From: Bugula neritina
Taxonomy: Eukaryota > Bryozoa > Gymnolaemata > Cheilostomatida > Bugulidae
Direction of reading: 5' to 3'
DNA: 64,000 nt
Assembly: GCA_964035545.1 (NCBI GenBank)
Contig: OZ037765.1
Coordinates: 558,001-622,000 of the forward strand
Part shown: positions 1 to 21,149 of the stretch, piece after piece
Position numbering within the stretch: the stretch's first letter is position 1
Layout: each line of letters starts with the position of its first letter
Translations under genes and position numbers: made by a program
The notes under the pieces: model-generated
The model's input: only the letters and a program-made list of their open reading frames with translations
Database searches by the model: none
Told to the model about the DNA's origin: nothing

Positions 1-414
1 AGGGAGGTGACTTCACCAATCACAACGGCACTGGAGGCAAATCCATCTACGGCCACAAGTTTGAGGATGAGAACTTCACCCTGAAGCACACTGGGCCAGG
101 TCTGTTTCCACTCAAGGAGTTACAAATAGATGCAGTAACTTATCTGTTCAAGTAGCACTCTGCAGTACAACAACATTGCTTTATTGTTGGAATGGTTTAA
201 TTTAGGTATACTTTCCATGGCAAATGCTGGACCCGGCACCAACGGCTCCCAGTTCTTCTTGTGCACCGCAGACACCCCTTGGTTGGATGGCAAGCACGTT
301 GTGTTTGGACGAGTCGTTGACGGTATGGATGTGGTTAAGAAGATTGAGGCGGTTGGCTCTCAATCTGGCAAAACCAGCAAAAAGGTTGTGATCGCAGACT
401 GCGGTCAGGTCTAA
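1..414 (+). CDS. PPIA: Cyclophilin A-type peptidyl-prolyl cis-trans isomerase, 3' end
   Basis: Partial gene cut by the window start. Two exons are visible: 1-99 (enters with the last two bases of a Gln codon) and 206-414 (stop TAA 412-414), joined by a 106-bp GT-AG intron. The joined protein runs from the GGDF motif through [20 protein letters not shown] to a C-terminal ADCGQV, matching the last ~100 residues of single-domain cyclophilins. Active-site elements visible are MANAGP (substrate groove Ala/Asn), GSQFF (Gln and Phe) and the WLDGKH Trp and His; the catalytic Arg and the FMCQ loop lie upstream of the window. The family catalyses proline isomerisation in protein folding and binds cyclosporin. 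There is no extra domain after the cyclophilin fold, so a cytosolic A-type is likely, but a mitochondrial paralogue cannot be excluded without the N-terminus. Confidence 0.93.
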
Positions 415-579
415 ACTTGGAGGACTCAAATCTATTAGTGCAATTCTCACTGAACAATTTTCTTCTCTATATTGTATATTCTGACCTCTTGTGTTTTCAT
501 ACTTTGTTTCTGTGAAACATTATTGTTTTATACTTTGTCTTGTAATCTGTTGAAGCAGCTTTTTCTTGGCAATACAACG

Positions 580-633
580 GTATCTATATAATACTGAAAC
601 AGTATCTATATAATACTGAAACAGTATCTATAT
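580..633. repeat. 22-bp tandem repeat, ~2.5 copies
   Basis: Unit GTATCTATATAATACTGAAA plus CA, repeated head to tail in the cyclophilin 3' flank (probably 3' UTR). Confidence 0.8.
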
Positions 634-1496
634 GTCTGATGAGCTTGAGAGCATGTCTAGCATTCTATATGTGTTGGTGAAAAGAGAAAGTGCAATGCAG
701 TATCTGCAATATGAGGCTAAAATATAGCTGTCTGGTGCTAAATTATTAGTTGGGGTGCAACATTGACTTCTAGATTGAAGTGCATTTGAGAGCATCTAAT
801 TGTTGCTGCTGTACAAATTATGGTTTTCAAAGAAATCCTGATCAGTATATGCTAAGCTTTGTGAAATGGGTGGCTCTGCTCAGTCTTAAAATTGTCACAA
901 CATGAAAAAGTGTGTTGAGGGAGTGTAAAAGTTCAATGTCAGCTTAATTCAGTTGGTTCCTCATCTTTAGCTGAACAGATTATGATTGTTTCTTGTAATT
1001 AATTAATTGGGACAAGTTGCTAACCAATATTTGTACCCGTTGCTGAGTGCTAGAACTGACCCTTTCATGTGCAGTGGTCGCCACTTGCATAGTACCAATT
1101 GAAACTTCATTGAGCTTCCTCATTCAGATTTGTAACCTTGACCTGTATCCGGAACGTACTGAGGCTCCACCATTTTATTAAACTCGAGGATTGCTAGATG
1201 CAGCACAAACTTTGTAGTCATTGAGTGCAGCAATTATATGCATACTGCACGCCCCAGAGCACTGCATACAGTGACCCCTCAACATTGTGCTGCATTACGC
1301 AGCTCCATTCTACTACCAACTAGTTACTAGTCTATTATTTCAGTATTACCATGAACATCGAACTCAATAATATTAACTTTTTCAGCTCAGTGACCATGAA
1401 TTTCTACGCGGCTTTTCAAGTTCTCAATTATATTTGAAAAATATTTGTGTTTCTGTATTGTTTTATAAAGATTGCCTCATATCACTATGAATCACT

Positions 1497-1535
1497 ATAA
1501 ATATTCATTTATATTCAATATAAATGAATATTTAT
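1497..1535. repeat. 18-bp inverted repeat with 3-bp loop
   Basis: Arms ATAAATATTCATTTATAT and its exact reverse complement flank TCA. It could form a hairpin; it lies in intergenic DNA and no terminator or RNA role is evident. Confidence 0.75.
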
Positions 1536-3015
1536 AATATTAATATTAATATTCATATTGGTGATACCCGGCCTAAGTCTCGTAGTCATATTCATACTGA
1601 TATTGATATGGTCATACAATTATTATTATAATTATTGTTCATATGATTATGATATAAATCACAAATAAAATAACATTTTAATTTGCACTTGCACGTAACA
1701 CTCTGAGTTGGACTTGGTGTTTATTATTATATTCATAATCATATTCATATGGATATTGATATTTAATTTCATATTGAGTTTGATAATGAGAGTTTCAGAA
1801 TGAATTGATGTTATCGACTTACGCTACAGACACAGTATTACTACTACTAGTACTACGACAGTACTACTGTTTACTAGTAGTACTACTAGTAATATAAAAT
1901 TAAATATCTGCATTGATATCTATATTGTAATCATAAATACTATCATTATCATTCACTATGAGGATGGTTTATGACCACTACAACTACAAGTACAATTACT
2001 TAATACTTCAACTTAGAGTTTGTAGTTAGTTTAATTTAGCTGTAGGCCTACCTGAGGTTACATTATTTATTTTTATTTTTAGTTGTATAGTATCACTATT
2101 AGTATTACTATTAGCTATACTTATGTTAATAGTAAAGCCAAAAGTAAATAAGCTATAATTAGTAGTACTACTACAGCACTAGAAGTAATGGATTTAGGAG
2201 GAAAGTGCAGATATGGAGATATTAGAAATCTCTTAAATGTTGATATATGCGAACCATTAAATTCCAACAATCTAACACTTCTCCTAGATTTTCGAAAATA
2301 ACGGTCTAACACTTTCAACAAATCTCAAATATGTTGATATGTGCAAACCACTGAAATCTAAAAGCCTAACACTTTAACACACACTTTCAACAGATATGAA
2401 ACACTAGTCAACCCTTGCCTAACAGTTGTATCCATAGTTTTCTACACTTTCGAAACTGTTGGTATGGCTGATCTAATAAAAGTGTAACTCAGTAAGAGCT
2501 TTCAACAAAATGCCATTCAGTGAGCAAATGTTCCTCAAAATCTCCATTTCTGCACTTAACTGGGATTTGAATCAATAAGTGTAAAATACAATAAATTTAA
2601 GTCTCGTAACTAAATTTGAGTGGGTATGATATTTAGCAATGACAATGAAAAATTAAGTTCAGCTTTTATGTTATCCATTCATGATCATAGCTCATTGAGA
2701 CATCAATGCGATGATAAAAGCAAAGTAACTACTTTGACACATAAAAGTCCTCCAATAGCAAAACCCATTAAACGTTTTTAAAATACCAATGCTAAATTTC
2801 AATAATTGCATTTTGTCCAGACAATAAAGTATCTTTCAATGATGATCACAAGAGCTTAGTTCTTATTATACTTATTCTGAAAGTTCGCTATTGACTTTGG
2901 AAATATAATCAGTTAGAACCTGTTAGTTGATTCAATTTCGGTAATATTTTTGCTGCTTTTGTTTTTCCAGATACAGGACAAGTATATATGCTGCTAAAGA
3001 AGTGTCCTATGAATA

Positions 3016-6000
3016 ATGTTTGACTCATTATCGGGAAAACAGCGACTCATACTGGGATTGTTTCTGTTATTTCTAGTTGACCTAATATGGGTGGGGTCAT
3101 CTGAACTAACCGAGGTGAGTGGTTATGGCTCTATAGTCTACACTCTACACCTGTAAGTATACTAGATGTAATAACTCAGTACTATACATTATCTGAAGTA
3201 TATGTAGACCAGTGTCTCTTATTCTTTGTTTCAGTACATATTCAAGACTGTCAATTATGACAAACCATTCTTCACAACTTACTTCAAGACGGCCATGTTT
3301 GTGGTATATCTTAGCGGATTTCTTTTCAAACTGTCATGGAGACAGAGATGTCACTGGCCAAAGGTAAGGAAGAATAGCTAAACTTCAAATTGAGAAAACA
3401 ACCAGATTTACTAACACTTTGTCATAATTGTGTCAGACTAAACCGTAACTCAAACAAACTTTCCACCTTTTACCCATTTGTAATGTTTGTTAGTGGCTAT
3501 ATGTATACTATATATTATATTTAAATTGTTATATATCATGTATTATTACTATATATTATATTTAAATTATTATACATCATGTATTATTACTATATATTAC
3601 ATTTAAATTATAATACATCATGTATTACATACTGTAATATATTATATTTAAAGTAGAAAGATGTTACTTTTACAGCAGACATCTGCACCAGAAACTGAGA
3701 GCTCCCAGAACCTGGTTGGTGAATATTCTACAGCTAATATATTGTCTTATTATCATACTCGTGTCTCTAGATTTGGAGTACAATGGTTTGTTTTATTCTG
3801 AGCTACTTGCAAATACTGAACATTATTCAAGTTGAAGGATCATAGAGTTGTCAATGAACCTCTGTGCTACATGGTAACTAGTTATTATGTTGTATTGGAA
3901 GGTAACGTAGGTTTGATATTGCAGAGTGACCCGGTGTATGTACCAATCAACCAGGACGATGGCTACAGTAGCATAGACAGTGATGATAACGGTATCGTAT
4001 CTACTAACTAATAGTAATAGTACCAGTAGCAGTGGTAGTAGTAGTACTAGTAGTAGTATATAGTAGTAGTAGTAGTAGCAGCAGCAGCAGTAGTACTAGT
4101 AGTAGTAGTAGTAGTGGCAGTAGCAGTAGTACTAGTAGTAGTAGTAGTAGTAATAGTAGTGGTAGTGGCAGTGGCAGTAGCAGTAGTAACAATTGTTTTT
4201 GTATCAACAGATATTGGACCAATCAGCAGCTCCCTTACTCAGTCCCTCCCATCCACTAAGAATGTAGCGTCACGTAAAGCCGTCAGGTTCAGTGATCACA
4301 CAGAGATTAGAGTCATGGCCGACACTCACGCAGAGGAAGCTAACTTAGCCCGACTCTCCTACAGCGACTTCCTGAAAAGACAGGCGGAGGAGGCTAGACG
4401 TAACAGGAAGTTCCCCGTACCCACCGTCTGCAAACTGGCTATAGTTTTCTGCGTCTTGGTAGGTCAAAAACTACTCGTTGCTAGGTACACGTTGCTAGGG
4501 ACTCGTATCTAAGGGTTCGTTGCTAAGAACTCGTTGCTAAATACTCATATTTTCTTTGTTGTCTCCCCTTGCAGTGGTTTCTGGCCATATTTGCCTACCA
4601 GGAGGCGCTGCTCCTCTCTGAAGCTGCTATAGTCAACATTCTGTCCTCTGTCTCCGCCCTCTTTACTCTCGTGTTAGCAGCCGTCTGGCCGAGTGGACCC
4701 GGCGACAAGTTTACTCTCTCCAAGTTCCTGGCAGTCCTACTCAGGTACTGCTATTACTACTTCTACTACTACTACTACTACTAGTACTATCACTACTACT
4801 AGTACTACTACTACTACTACTACTACTAGTACTAGTACTACTAGTACTACTACTACTAGTACTACTACTACTACTACTAGTACTAGTACTACTACTACTA
4901 CTACTACTACTATTAGTACTGCTACTGATTACACTGTTAGTATCTCTCTTTAGTCTGGGAGGCACAGTCATGGTCTGTCTCTCCGATGCCAAGCTGGAAC
5001 TCAAGTTCCCCGCCGGCTCCATGTGGGCCATAGTTGGTGCTGTCGCCTACGCTCTCTACTTGGTCACTCTCAAACGTAAAGTCAGCGATGACCGGCAGCT
5101 CGACGTACCCATGTTCTTTGGTGAGTTGCTATACAGTAGGTAAACATACTCCATATGTTAGACAAAATAATACGCCCCTGAATAAATACTGTCAAGTTTA
5201 GACATACCTAAACGATACTTTTTGTTGTATTACTGTTGAAATATTTAAATATGGCTATCAATTCCTATCAGTAACTGACAAGACACTAATCATCAATGTC
5301 ATGTGGTGTGACACAGTGTCAACACATGGTGTGACACAGTGTCAACACATGGTGTGACACAGTGTCAACACATGGTGTGACACATGGTGTGACACAGTGT
5401 CAACACATGGTGTGACACAGTGTCAACACATGGTATCCTACAGTGTGCTCTCATACAGGGTTTGTTGGTCTGTTCAACGTGGTGATACTCTGGCCAGGGC
5501 TGCTGCTCCTTCACTACACCAAACTGGAGAGTTTCCAGATTCCCGACAGCACCCAGTGGCTGCTCATGTTGGCCAACGGCCTGATTGGTACCGTGCTGTC
5601 TGAGCTACTTTGGCTCTGGTGAGTGTTTGCTGCCGATCTTATGGATTGGCTCTGGTGAGTGTTTGCTGCCCATCTTATGGAAGTCATTCAGTAACTTCTT
5701 GTTTTTATGTAAGAAAATGCTGGTTTTAGGGGCTGCTTTTTGACGTCCTCTCTGATAGGTACTTTGGCACTCAGTCTAACCACACCTCTCACCATGATCT
5801 TCGACATATTTATTAAAAATGTGAGTAAAATAACTATTACTAATTATTATAATACTATTACTAGTACTAGTAATACTAGTAGTAGTACTACTAGTACTAC
5901 TACTACTAGTACTAGTACTATTACTATTACTACTACTATACTACTGCTACTACTACTACTACTACTAGTACTACTACTATTACTATACTACTGCTACTAC

Positions 6001-6410
6001 TACCACTACTACTACTTCTACCACCACCGCTTCTACTACTATATTTTCTACAGATATCCTACAACTGGATGTTCTACGTTGGTGTAGGTCCAGTATTCTT
6101 ATCGTTTCTGCTAGTCACTGCTCTCTCTCACTATGATAACTGGGACCCTGCACTTGTCGGACTCAAGAAACTTACTAAATGTATAACACGATCTCTACGA
6201 CACGCAAGGTAACATACTCTTAGACTAATATTCTAGTGTATTCTCTCAGACTACTACTAGTGTATTCTTTCAGACTACTACTAGTGTATTCTCTCAGACT
6301 ACTACTAGTGTATACTCTTAGACTAATATTCTAGTGTATGTTTCAGACTAAGAGAGATGGACACCGAGACAAGACAGCATCTTATATCTTCTGCTAAGTC
6401 CTCAGACTAA
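3016..6410 (+). CDS. SLC35F5: Solute carrier family 35 member F5-like transporter
   Basis: Eleven coding exons: 3016-3114, 3235-3363, 3676-3714, 3925-3991, 4211-4458, 4575-4744, 4954-5120, 5459-5618, 5730-5820, 6054-6208, 6347-6410. Joined in frame they give 462 aa (human protein about 523). The family is an EamA/DMT-fold membrane protein of about 10 TM helices; the substrate is not established. Signature stretches include [11 protein letters not shown] in TM1, [61 protein letters not shown] and [12 protein letters not shown] stop codon lies in frame just before the ATG. A strong acceptor (pyrimidine tract plus CAG, ending 2970) implies a spliced 5' UTR. Exon 3 (39 nt) is the least certain exon; its donor is GTTGGT. 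Introns 4, 6, 7, 8, 9 and 10 contain tandem repeats. Confidence 0.93.
3500..3655. repeat. 41-bp AT-rich tandem repeat, ~3.5 copies
   Basis: Intron 2 of the SLC35F5 gene; TTTAAATT recurs every 41 bp, with degeneration toward the 3' end. Confidence 0.75.
4015..4195. repeat. TAG/GTA trinucleotide array
   Basis: Fills most of SLC35F5 intron 4, beginning about 25 bp after the donor and ending about 15 bp before the next exon. It interrupts (TAG)n with CAG, TGG and ACT triplets. Confidence 0.9.
4745..4945. repeat. ACT/TAC trinucleotide array
   Basis: Occupies SLC35F5 intron 6 almost from the GTACTG donor to the acceptor at 4953. It is the complementary trinucleotide class to the intron 4 array. 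Confidence 0.9.
5301..5432. repeat. 23-bp minisatellite, ~5-6 copies
   Basis: Unit GTGTGACACAGTGTCAACAC plus ATG in SLC35F5 intron 7, ending about 25 bp before exon 8; one unit is shortened. The unit carries a small internal dyad (GACACAGTGTC). Confidence 0.85.
5611..5682 (+). repeat. 36-bp duplication of exon 8 donor
   Basis: The last 8 bases of exon 8 plus the first 28 bases of intron 8 are repeated once (one substitution: GCCGATC versus GCCCATC). There are therefore two identical TGGCTCTG|GTGAGTG donor sites, 36 bp (12 codons) apart. Confidence 0.95.
5830..6050. repeat. ACT/TAC trinucleotide array
   Basis: SLC35F5 intron 9, from about 10 bp after the donor to the acceptor. Mixed ACT, ATT and GCT triplets. 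Confidence 0.88.
6212..6346 (+). repeat. ~26-bp array containing exon 11 acceptor copies
   Basis: Five copies of a pyrimidine-AG|ACTA acceptor-like unit (such as TTCTCTCAG|ACTAC or TTCTTTCAG|ACTAC) precede the real acceptor TTTCAG|ACTAAG at 6346/6347. Confidence 0.85.
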
Positions 6411-7347
6411 CTAGAGTTACCTCCCCCGAGTTTTTCCTGTTCCGCCTTTTGCACTCCTTGTCATAATATATAAACGGGTCCATATCACAGTCTAGCTTGT
6501 CACTGTGTTACTACTCTGTGTGTTACTGCTCAATACTCACTCTATTTGTATTTTCTATACTGAGTGGATAACTCACAGTATATTATACAAGTCTATTCTA
6601 TGTCAATCTAAGTCTTATTAATTTAAATATATTATATTTTGTTTTTTACTAACGTGCTCTATTTATTGTATTTACAGAATATACTATATTTTAATATGAT
6701 ATTAAATTATGAATATAAAGTGTTATAGTATAATTATGTGATTACTAGTAACTACTGCTAACGTTTTGCCTCAAATCTACTTGCTTTGCCTGTGGATGAG
6801 AAGTTGAATTATGACTCAATACTAGGAATAGTGCGCTCAAGCTTGATTGTACAGCATATAATTAGGAGTTGTGTTTCTTGCAAATAATCAAATATGATGG
6901 ACACATCAACTATATTGTACACACATAATATATACACACATATATTTAAAATGTATTGGAAATTGCAACATTACGTAATCCTGACACAATGTTCAGGAAG
7001 TTGGTAGAAGATGTTGACTACATAACAATGTCACTAGTTGATGAAACTAGTCACCTGAGAGGTCAGTTGGGAGTGACAGGCTTACAAATGTCTGCTTTCA
7101 CTGTCCAGTTGTTCAACACGTAAAATGAAACAAGCCTTTGGACAACGTGATTATGATCAACCATCTAGTAAAAAGATTCCACCCCTGTGAATTGTAAAGT
7201 TAATAAGTCTCCTTTATTGTCTTGTCGGAATAATATACTCCAATATCATATGTGAAGCGGCCACTAATAAATTTGATCATGTGACCAAACACAGTCATGT
7301 GACTAGAGAGTTTTGTGACAATAAACAGTCACACATTTAGCTTCTCA
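6411..7347. other. Convergent intergenic gap
   Basis: The 3' flank shared by the SLC35F5 gene (+) and kynureninase (-). Nothing coding is seen. It contains AT-rich sequence and the kynureninase polyadenylation signal. Confidence 0.7.
7213..7218 (-). terminator. Kynureninase poly(A) signal
   Basis: AATAAA on the minus strand, 130-135 nt past the kynureninase stop codon, the expected distance for a short 3' UTR. Confidence 0.6.
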
Positions 7348-16211
<8,864 letters not shown>

Positions 16212-19200
16212 CTTGTCACCAGCTGAGTTTCTATTTATCTAGAAATAGAATCCACCATTTCTTAATTTAAAGTCAATAGAAAGCATGTGAATGCAAGATT
16301 AAACTATAAGTATATGGTTGGGCAAGGACTGTGAACATTGTGGTGAGACCCACTACATGTTGACAATTTTAGTAAACAACAATAACAACAAGTTAATATT
16401 AGTGGCTGCATCTTATATAGTTTAATATTAGCTTGCAGAAATATACTTTCTGTCAGCAATACAAAACAGTATTACATGATATTAATAAAAATATGAGGTT
16501 TAATTTGTGTAGATATAAATACCCATCCAATAATACCGATACAAAAGTCACATGACTTGCACACATACATACAGCTCTAAGCAGCCCACAACACACAAGA
16601 ATCTTAGAAATTTGATGCATCCCATTGTAACACTTTCCTTAGTTTCTCTGAATCAACTAATGATGACATTATGCAGATAATCTCTTGTTCCAGACAAAAC
16701 CAAATATTTATCTGCAGGTGATAAACAATTGAAAGAATACTGACAATTATGCTATTACATACGAAATAAAAATAACTGATGGAGTTATTAACATATATTA
16801 GTTTAGGCTCAATCTGATAAAATCAGCTCATAAACGAATATATGCCTTAGATTGGAGTAAAAGTTAAAAATCTAACCCCACTATAACTACAAGTGAATCT
16901 TCCGCTTTATAGAAATAAAACTATCATCTTCAAGTGTGGGCTTACTAACCACTTTCAGGAGGGGGAGTTGATAGTAAACCCTTACTCCCACTGAGTGTGA
17001 CTAATAATGCGAGTAACTATCAACGAAAGAGCAACATTAAAAGTTACTGCAACTTGAAGACCAACAGTTAATAGTAAGACTAATAGTAATTAGTAAGAGT
17101 TAGACTTGCTGCAACAATCCAACCCTCTATAAATTAGATAGAGTTAAATTTAAAGTCGATGAATAATGATAAAAATAAATATGACGAGTAAGAGTGAGAG
17201 TATGACACTGACTATTACTATCAGTATCATAGTAACGTCTAATGATATCTTGGACTAAAACTATGGCTCTGCCTATAGCTAATATAGTCATAGCTCCTAC
17301 TCATACTGATTCTGCAAGTATCATACTTGAAGTAAGTGTAACTCACAACTGTGAAACTAACATCAAATAATATTGATATTTGATGCCATAACTAATAGTA
17401 ATATTTATAGTAATTAACGCCAACATAAACACTAACTGCATGTGAGCAACATTATCATTATGATTATGATTAAAAGAGATTGAGAGTAAGGCTAGATGCA
17501 ACACTTAACCTTAAACATTATCACCATGAATAGCACTGACATTAACAGTATGACTATGGGTATCAGTACACTGCACATATAATTATGTTATATAGTGAGC
17601 ATCGTTATGAGTATACGTAACACTAACTCTAAGAGTAAGAGTAAGTCTAAACCTAACAGTAACATAAACAGTAACTTAGTGAGTAACACTAATTCAAATT
17701 GTCACTGACAAGTCAATAGACAACTAATGGAGTATTAGTACGAAGTAACACAAACTCAGTTAGTGTTACTTTAACTCTAAGTTCATACCAGTAGTATTAG
17801 TATTACTAGTATTAGTCACTATTAGTATTACTATTACTATTAGTACTAGTAATACTTCATTACTTATACTTATAGTTATTACTTCTCACTCAAGTTAGTA
17901 AGTAGTAACCGTTACACTTACTGTAAGTTTACGACTACGACTAAGAGTAACACTCACAGTAACTGTAAGAGTTAGTCTTAGACTTAGTGTAACCGACTAA
18001 CACCAACAGTAACTGTAAGGATAAGTTTTAATTTTGCTTAGGTAAAATAAATTAAATAATTAATGATAGCGACACTTAAAGTGAGCCGTTATTGCCAATA
18101 TGCAGTACGAGTACAAGTGTTACTTTTAAGATTAGTTAAATCATATTCATATTGGATAAATTGATACAATTAATACTAAAATTACGGACTATCATCATAG
18201 CCCATGCCTACGGCGACTGCAGAGCATGAGCTTTAAGAAAGGGGCGTGGTCAACCCACGTGTGTCTTTCGGTCATTCATCCACTGTTCAACGTTATTAAA
18301 TAGATAATTATACAGAAGTTAAGCACACAAATAAACAAAAGCAACAAAATAATTATTTGGTTATAACGTTATTAACACGGTCACAATAGAATAATGCTAT
18401 ATAGTATATAGTATATTCATATTGATAATTCACCAATGAACAAAAATGAAATACTATCGCCATTACCACACATCATTTCAATATCCACTGCACGCAGCTA
18501 CTTTGAAAATACGAGATCAGTTGAAAAAAATTAAAAATTATACATTTGCTCACTACTTTTATCATATAATTATATTTGAAAAGTAAAAGAAACTTATTAT
18601 ATTATGTTAATTATATTATTTCTTTCGAAATAGCAGAGGAAACAACTCTATATAAAGAACATGCCCTAGTCATCCGCTTGATCATAGGGTTATTATATAA
18701 TACAATAATATTATCATGGGGGACTTTAGGTAAAAATGGCATTATGAGTAAAAATGGCACACTGATGTCAAGCTTTTCTCAAACCCTAGCACGTCACCCA
18801 AAACCCCAAACTCAAACTATATAAACCCCCCATCCCCCACTCCAAACCCTAATATTATAAATGCATTTGCTAATTTTACCTACTTTTCCATTTGCGCCAT
18901 TATTACCTGTGCCATTTTTACCGGACACCCCTATGAAGAGTATAGATGTGCTATAGTATACCAAATTCGGCGCAAATTGTTGCATACAATTATGCTTAGA
19001 AAATATGCATGTATAATATTACTATAGTAATATATTATAATATGTACGAAAACTTTGTCATTTTATTTACTGGGGAAGCAACTCCCAAATAAAGTTGCTT
19101 CCAACTAACATACTATATTACAGATCCATAAATATGCATACATGTTACTCAATAAAATGTAAAGCGATGAAAACAATATTTGTAGAGCAGCAAATATTCT

Positions 19201-19953
19201 AATGATATAAATGAGTTTATTTTTGTCACAAAGTAAAAGTGTTCATTTAATATTTTGTTCAACAAAAGCATGACAAATCATGATTTTCTCATTTCAGACA
19301 AAAGATCTTGCAATTGGTATTAAATTGACATTTTGAATTACCATGCCAGCTGCTTTGTAGGTTTTCCTAAGTTATAAAGGGATCATGTGGATATTGGCAA
19401 TGCATGTGAAAATCATCTGAAGTGGGTAGGCAACTACTTATTACAGCCAGAAGTTGATGGTATTTTGTTAAGATAGCACCAATTGCATAATGAAGTATGA
19501 ATCTTACAATCCCACCTATAAACTATCTGCCATTTAAATGCACACCATTTATTTTCAAACAATACATGTTAGTGACGAACACTTAATACATAAAACACAT
19601 TACTACACTTAATCAGTTAACAAAACACTGGCCTATCACTGCATGGCACAACTAAATTATCATTTTTGGCCTTCTAAATAAGCAAGATTATAGAAAATGG
19701 GTCAATGCCAACTAAACGTCTTATTGAATGTCTTAAAGTGACAGAAATGAGACCTGCATAGTATACAATGTTGAAACAATTGTGATACCTCTGATGCTGT
19801 CATGGATGGGTGCCTTGCCAAAATTACAGAGTTGTATAAAGTACTGCATATGATTACATGTTTCAAGTGCCACAAGTTTCAGCACATATGAAGTATTTTT
19901 CAAATGCAAAAAAAGAGTAAATAAACTCGCAGATCAATAAAGGCAACAAAATA
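16212..19953. other. Intergenic, upstream of kynureninase
   Basis: About 3.7 kb between kynureninase (-) and the DHHC gene (-). 16.9-18.1 kb is a drifted patchwork of AGTAAC/TAAGAG/ATTAGTA words. Around 18.2-18.3 kb there is a more GC-rich patch with a GC/GT-box (GGGGCGTGGTC) and CACGTG, a possible distal promoter or unannotated leader exon. No coding exon recognised. Confidence 0.5.
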
Positions 19954-19959
19954 TTTATT
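19954..19959 (-). terminator. DHHC gene poly(A) signal
   Basis: Minus-strand AATAAA about 245 nt past the palmitoyltransferase stop codon. Confidence 0.45.
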
Positions 19960-20201
19960 GTCACATAATTGAAAAATAATAGGGTTATGACATAATTAAA
20001 CCTACAGCAAAACTCTATAGAGGATATGAGAGCATGTCAATATAGAAACACAACAATTAACAAATATTGGGAAGTATACAAAAATAATTTCAGCTATTTC
20101 AAATTCTGGCTATAAAACTAGATCAGGGAATGTCACCATAGAATACTACTGTAAAAATGTACTACTCATGTAGCTATAGAATACACAGCAGTATAATTAA
20201 G

Positions 20202-21149
20202 TTAAATTTTAGAAAATATGTCAGGGTATTGAGTACGCTTTGAAAAAATTGGAATAGGGAGAAGAAAGACAAGCGGAGGTACTGGACCGTATGTTTGTTT
20301 AATATTATGCCAAAATCTCATCTTAGACCAAAACCCTCTGAACCCAGATTTTCTCCAGAGTATTTCCGCCTCATAAGAAGTCAAATCACAAATAACCAAT
20401 AGCAGTTGCCACAGCAACATTCCAAAGGCAAACAACCCGGTTATAAAACTGCTAAATAATACAAATATTAAAAAAAAAGTTGAGAAATCAGTCCACCCGA
20501 GGAGATAATTGAAAAGCGTCACGGGAGGAAAAAAGTGATAAAAGTCTAAACTGAAGATTTCGTAGTACGAGTTTGAAAGATGTCGAGACAAAACCTTGCA
20601 CCCGATATACAATCCGAGTATTATGTAGAAGCAATAGATGGTGAACCGGGCCTGGTTTTGCTGTCCGACACAGGTGGAGACGAAGAAACAATGGTGATCG
20701 CGTTTTACTATACACTTCTGACAGAGTGGACAGTGTCGACATCGTGGAGGTTGGGAATGCTGACATTGGTTGCAGAATGCCCAGTCATTGCCAGGCAACT
20801 GTTTCTCTAATACTGGCTGGTAGTATGCTGGGTATTTTGTGCATAGGTAATAGTTGAGCAGTAAATTAATAAATATGTAAGTAATTAGATAGTTTATGTA
20901 TATTGCATCTGATTTGTATAGATTGTCAGAAAAAGATATTACAATTACGTATACTGAAAAAGTCAGGAAAAAAAAGTAGTATTTAGAAATGACATTGGAA
21001 TATAGGATGAAGCAGTGAATAGGTGGGCGGGGCTTAGTTTCAGTAGAAGACAAGGTCAACTGAGCTGTTGAGGAGGAGAAGGAGGCGCCTGCATTTTTAG
21101 TAACCAAACCAGGTGGCCTGTAGACACTTTGAGGTGGAATATAGCTCAT
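20202..21149 (-). CDS. DHHC palmitoyltransferase (ZDHHC22/24-like)
   Basis: Single coding exon, 315 aa. The cysteine-rich domain at about residues 125-165 has the zinc-ligand series C-x2-C, HC-x2-C-x2-C and the catalytic DHHC (KRDHHCFF), followed by STCVGQQNQARF. Hydrophobic segments at about 45-72, 80-100, 170-190 and 220-260 fit the usual four TM helices with the DHHC loop on the cytosolic side. The family transfers palmitate from acyl-CoA to cysteines of substrate proteins, usually in Golgi, ER or plasma membrane. The short length and DHHCFF context point to the small ZDHHC22/24 group, but the orthologue is not certain. The N-terminus is proline/serine rich. A 5' leader intron is likely (separate entry). 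Confidence 0.92.
   Translation of the reverse strand: MSYIPPQSVYRPPGLVTKNAGASFSSSTAQLTLSSTETKPRPPIHCFILYSNVISKYYFFFLTFSVYVIVISFSDNLYKSDAIYINYLITYIFINLLLNYYLCTKYPAYYQPVLEKQLPGNDWAFCNQCQHSQPPRCRHCPLCQKCIVKRDHHCFFVSTCVGQQNQARFTIYCFYIILGLYIGCKVLSRHLSNSYYEIFSLDFYHFFPPVTLFNYLLGWTDFSTFFLIFVLFSSFITGLFAFGMLLWQLLLVICDLTSYEAEILWRKSGFRGFWSKMRFWHNIKQTYGPVPPLVFLLPIPIFSKRTQYPDIFSKI

Larger units (their letters stand above)
415..2970. other. Intergenic, AT-rich, no gene seen
   Basis: About 2.5 kb between the cyclophilin stop and the probable 5' leader of the SLC35F5 gene. It contains a short 22-bp tandem duplication (580-633), a small AT palindrome (1497-1535) and long degenerate runs of TAATA/GTACTA-type words between about 1600 and 2120. 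No open frame resembling a protein and no RNA gene was recognised. Confidence 0.6.

Noticed and set aside
4004-4222. Poly-Leu and poly-Ser open frames
   Set aside because: Products of TAG/ACT trinucleotide arrays; they occur on both strands and in several frames.
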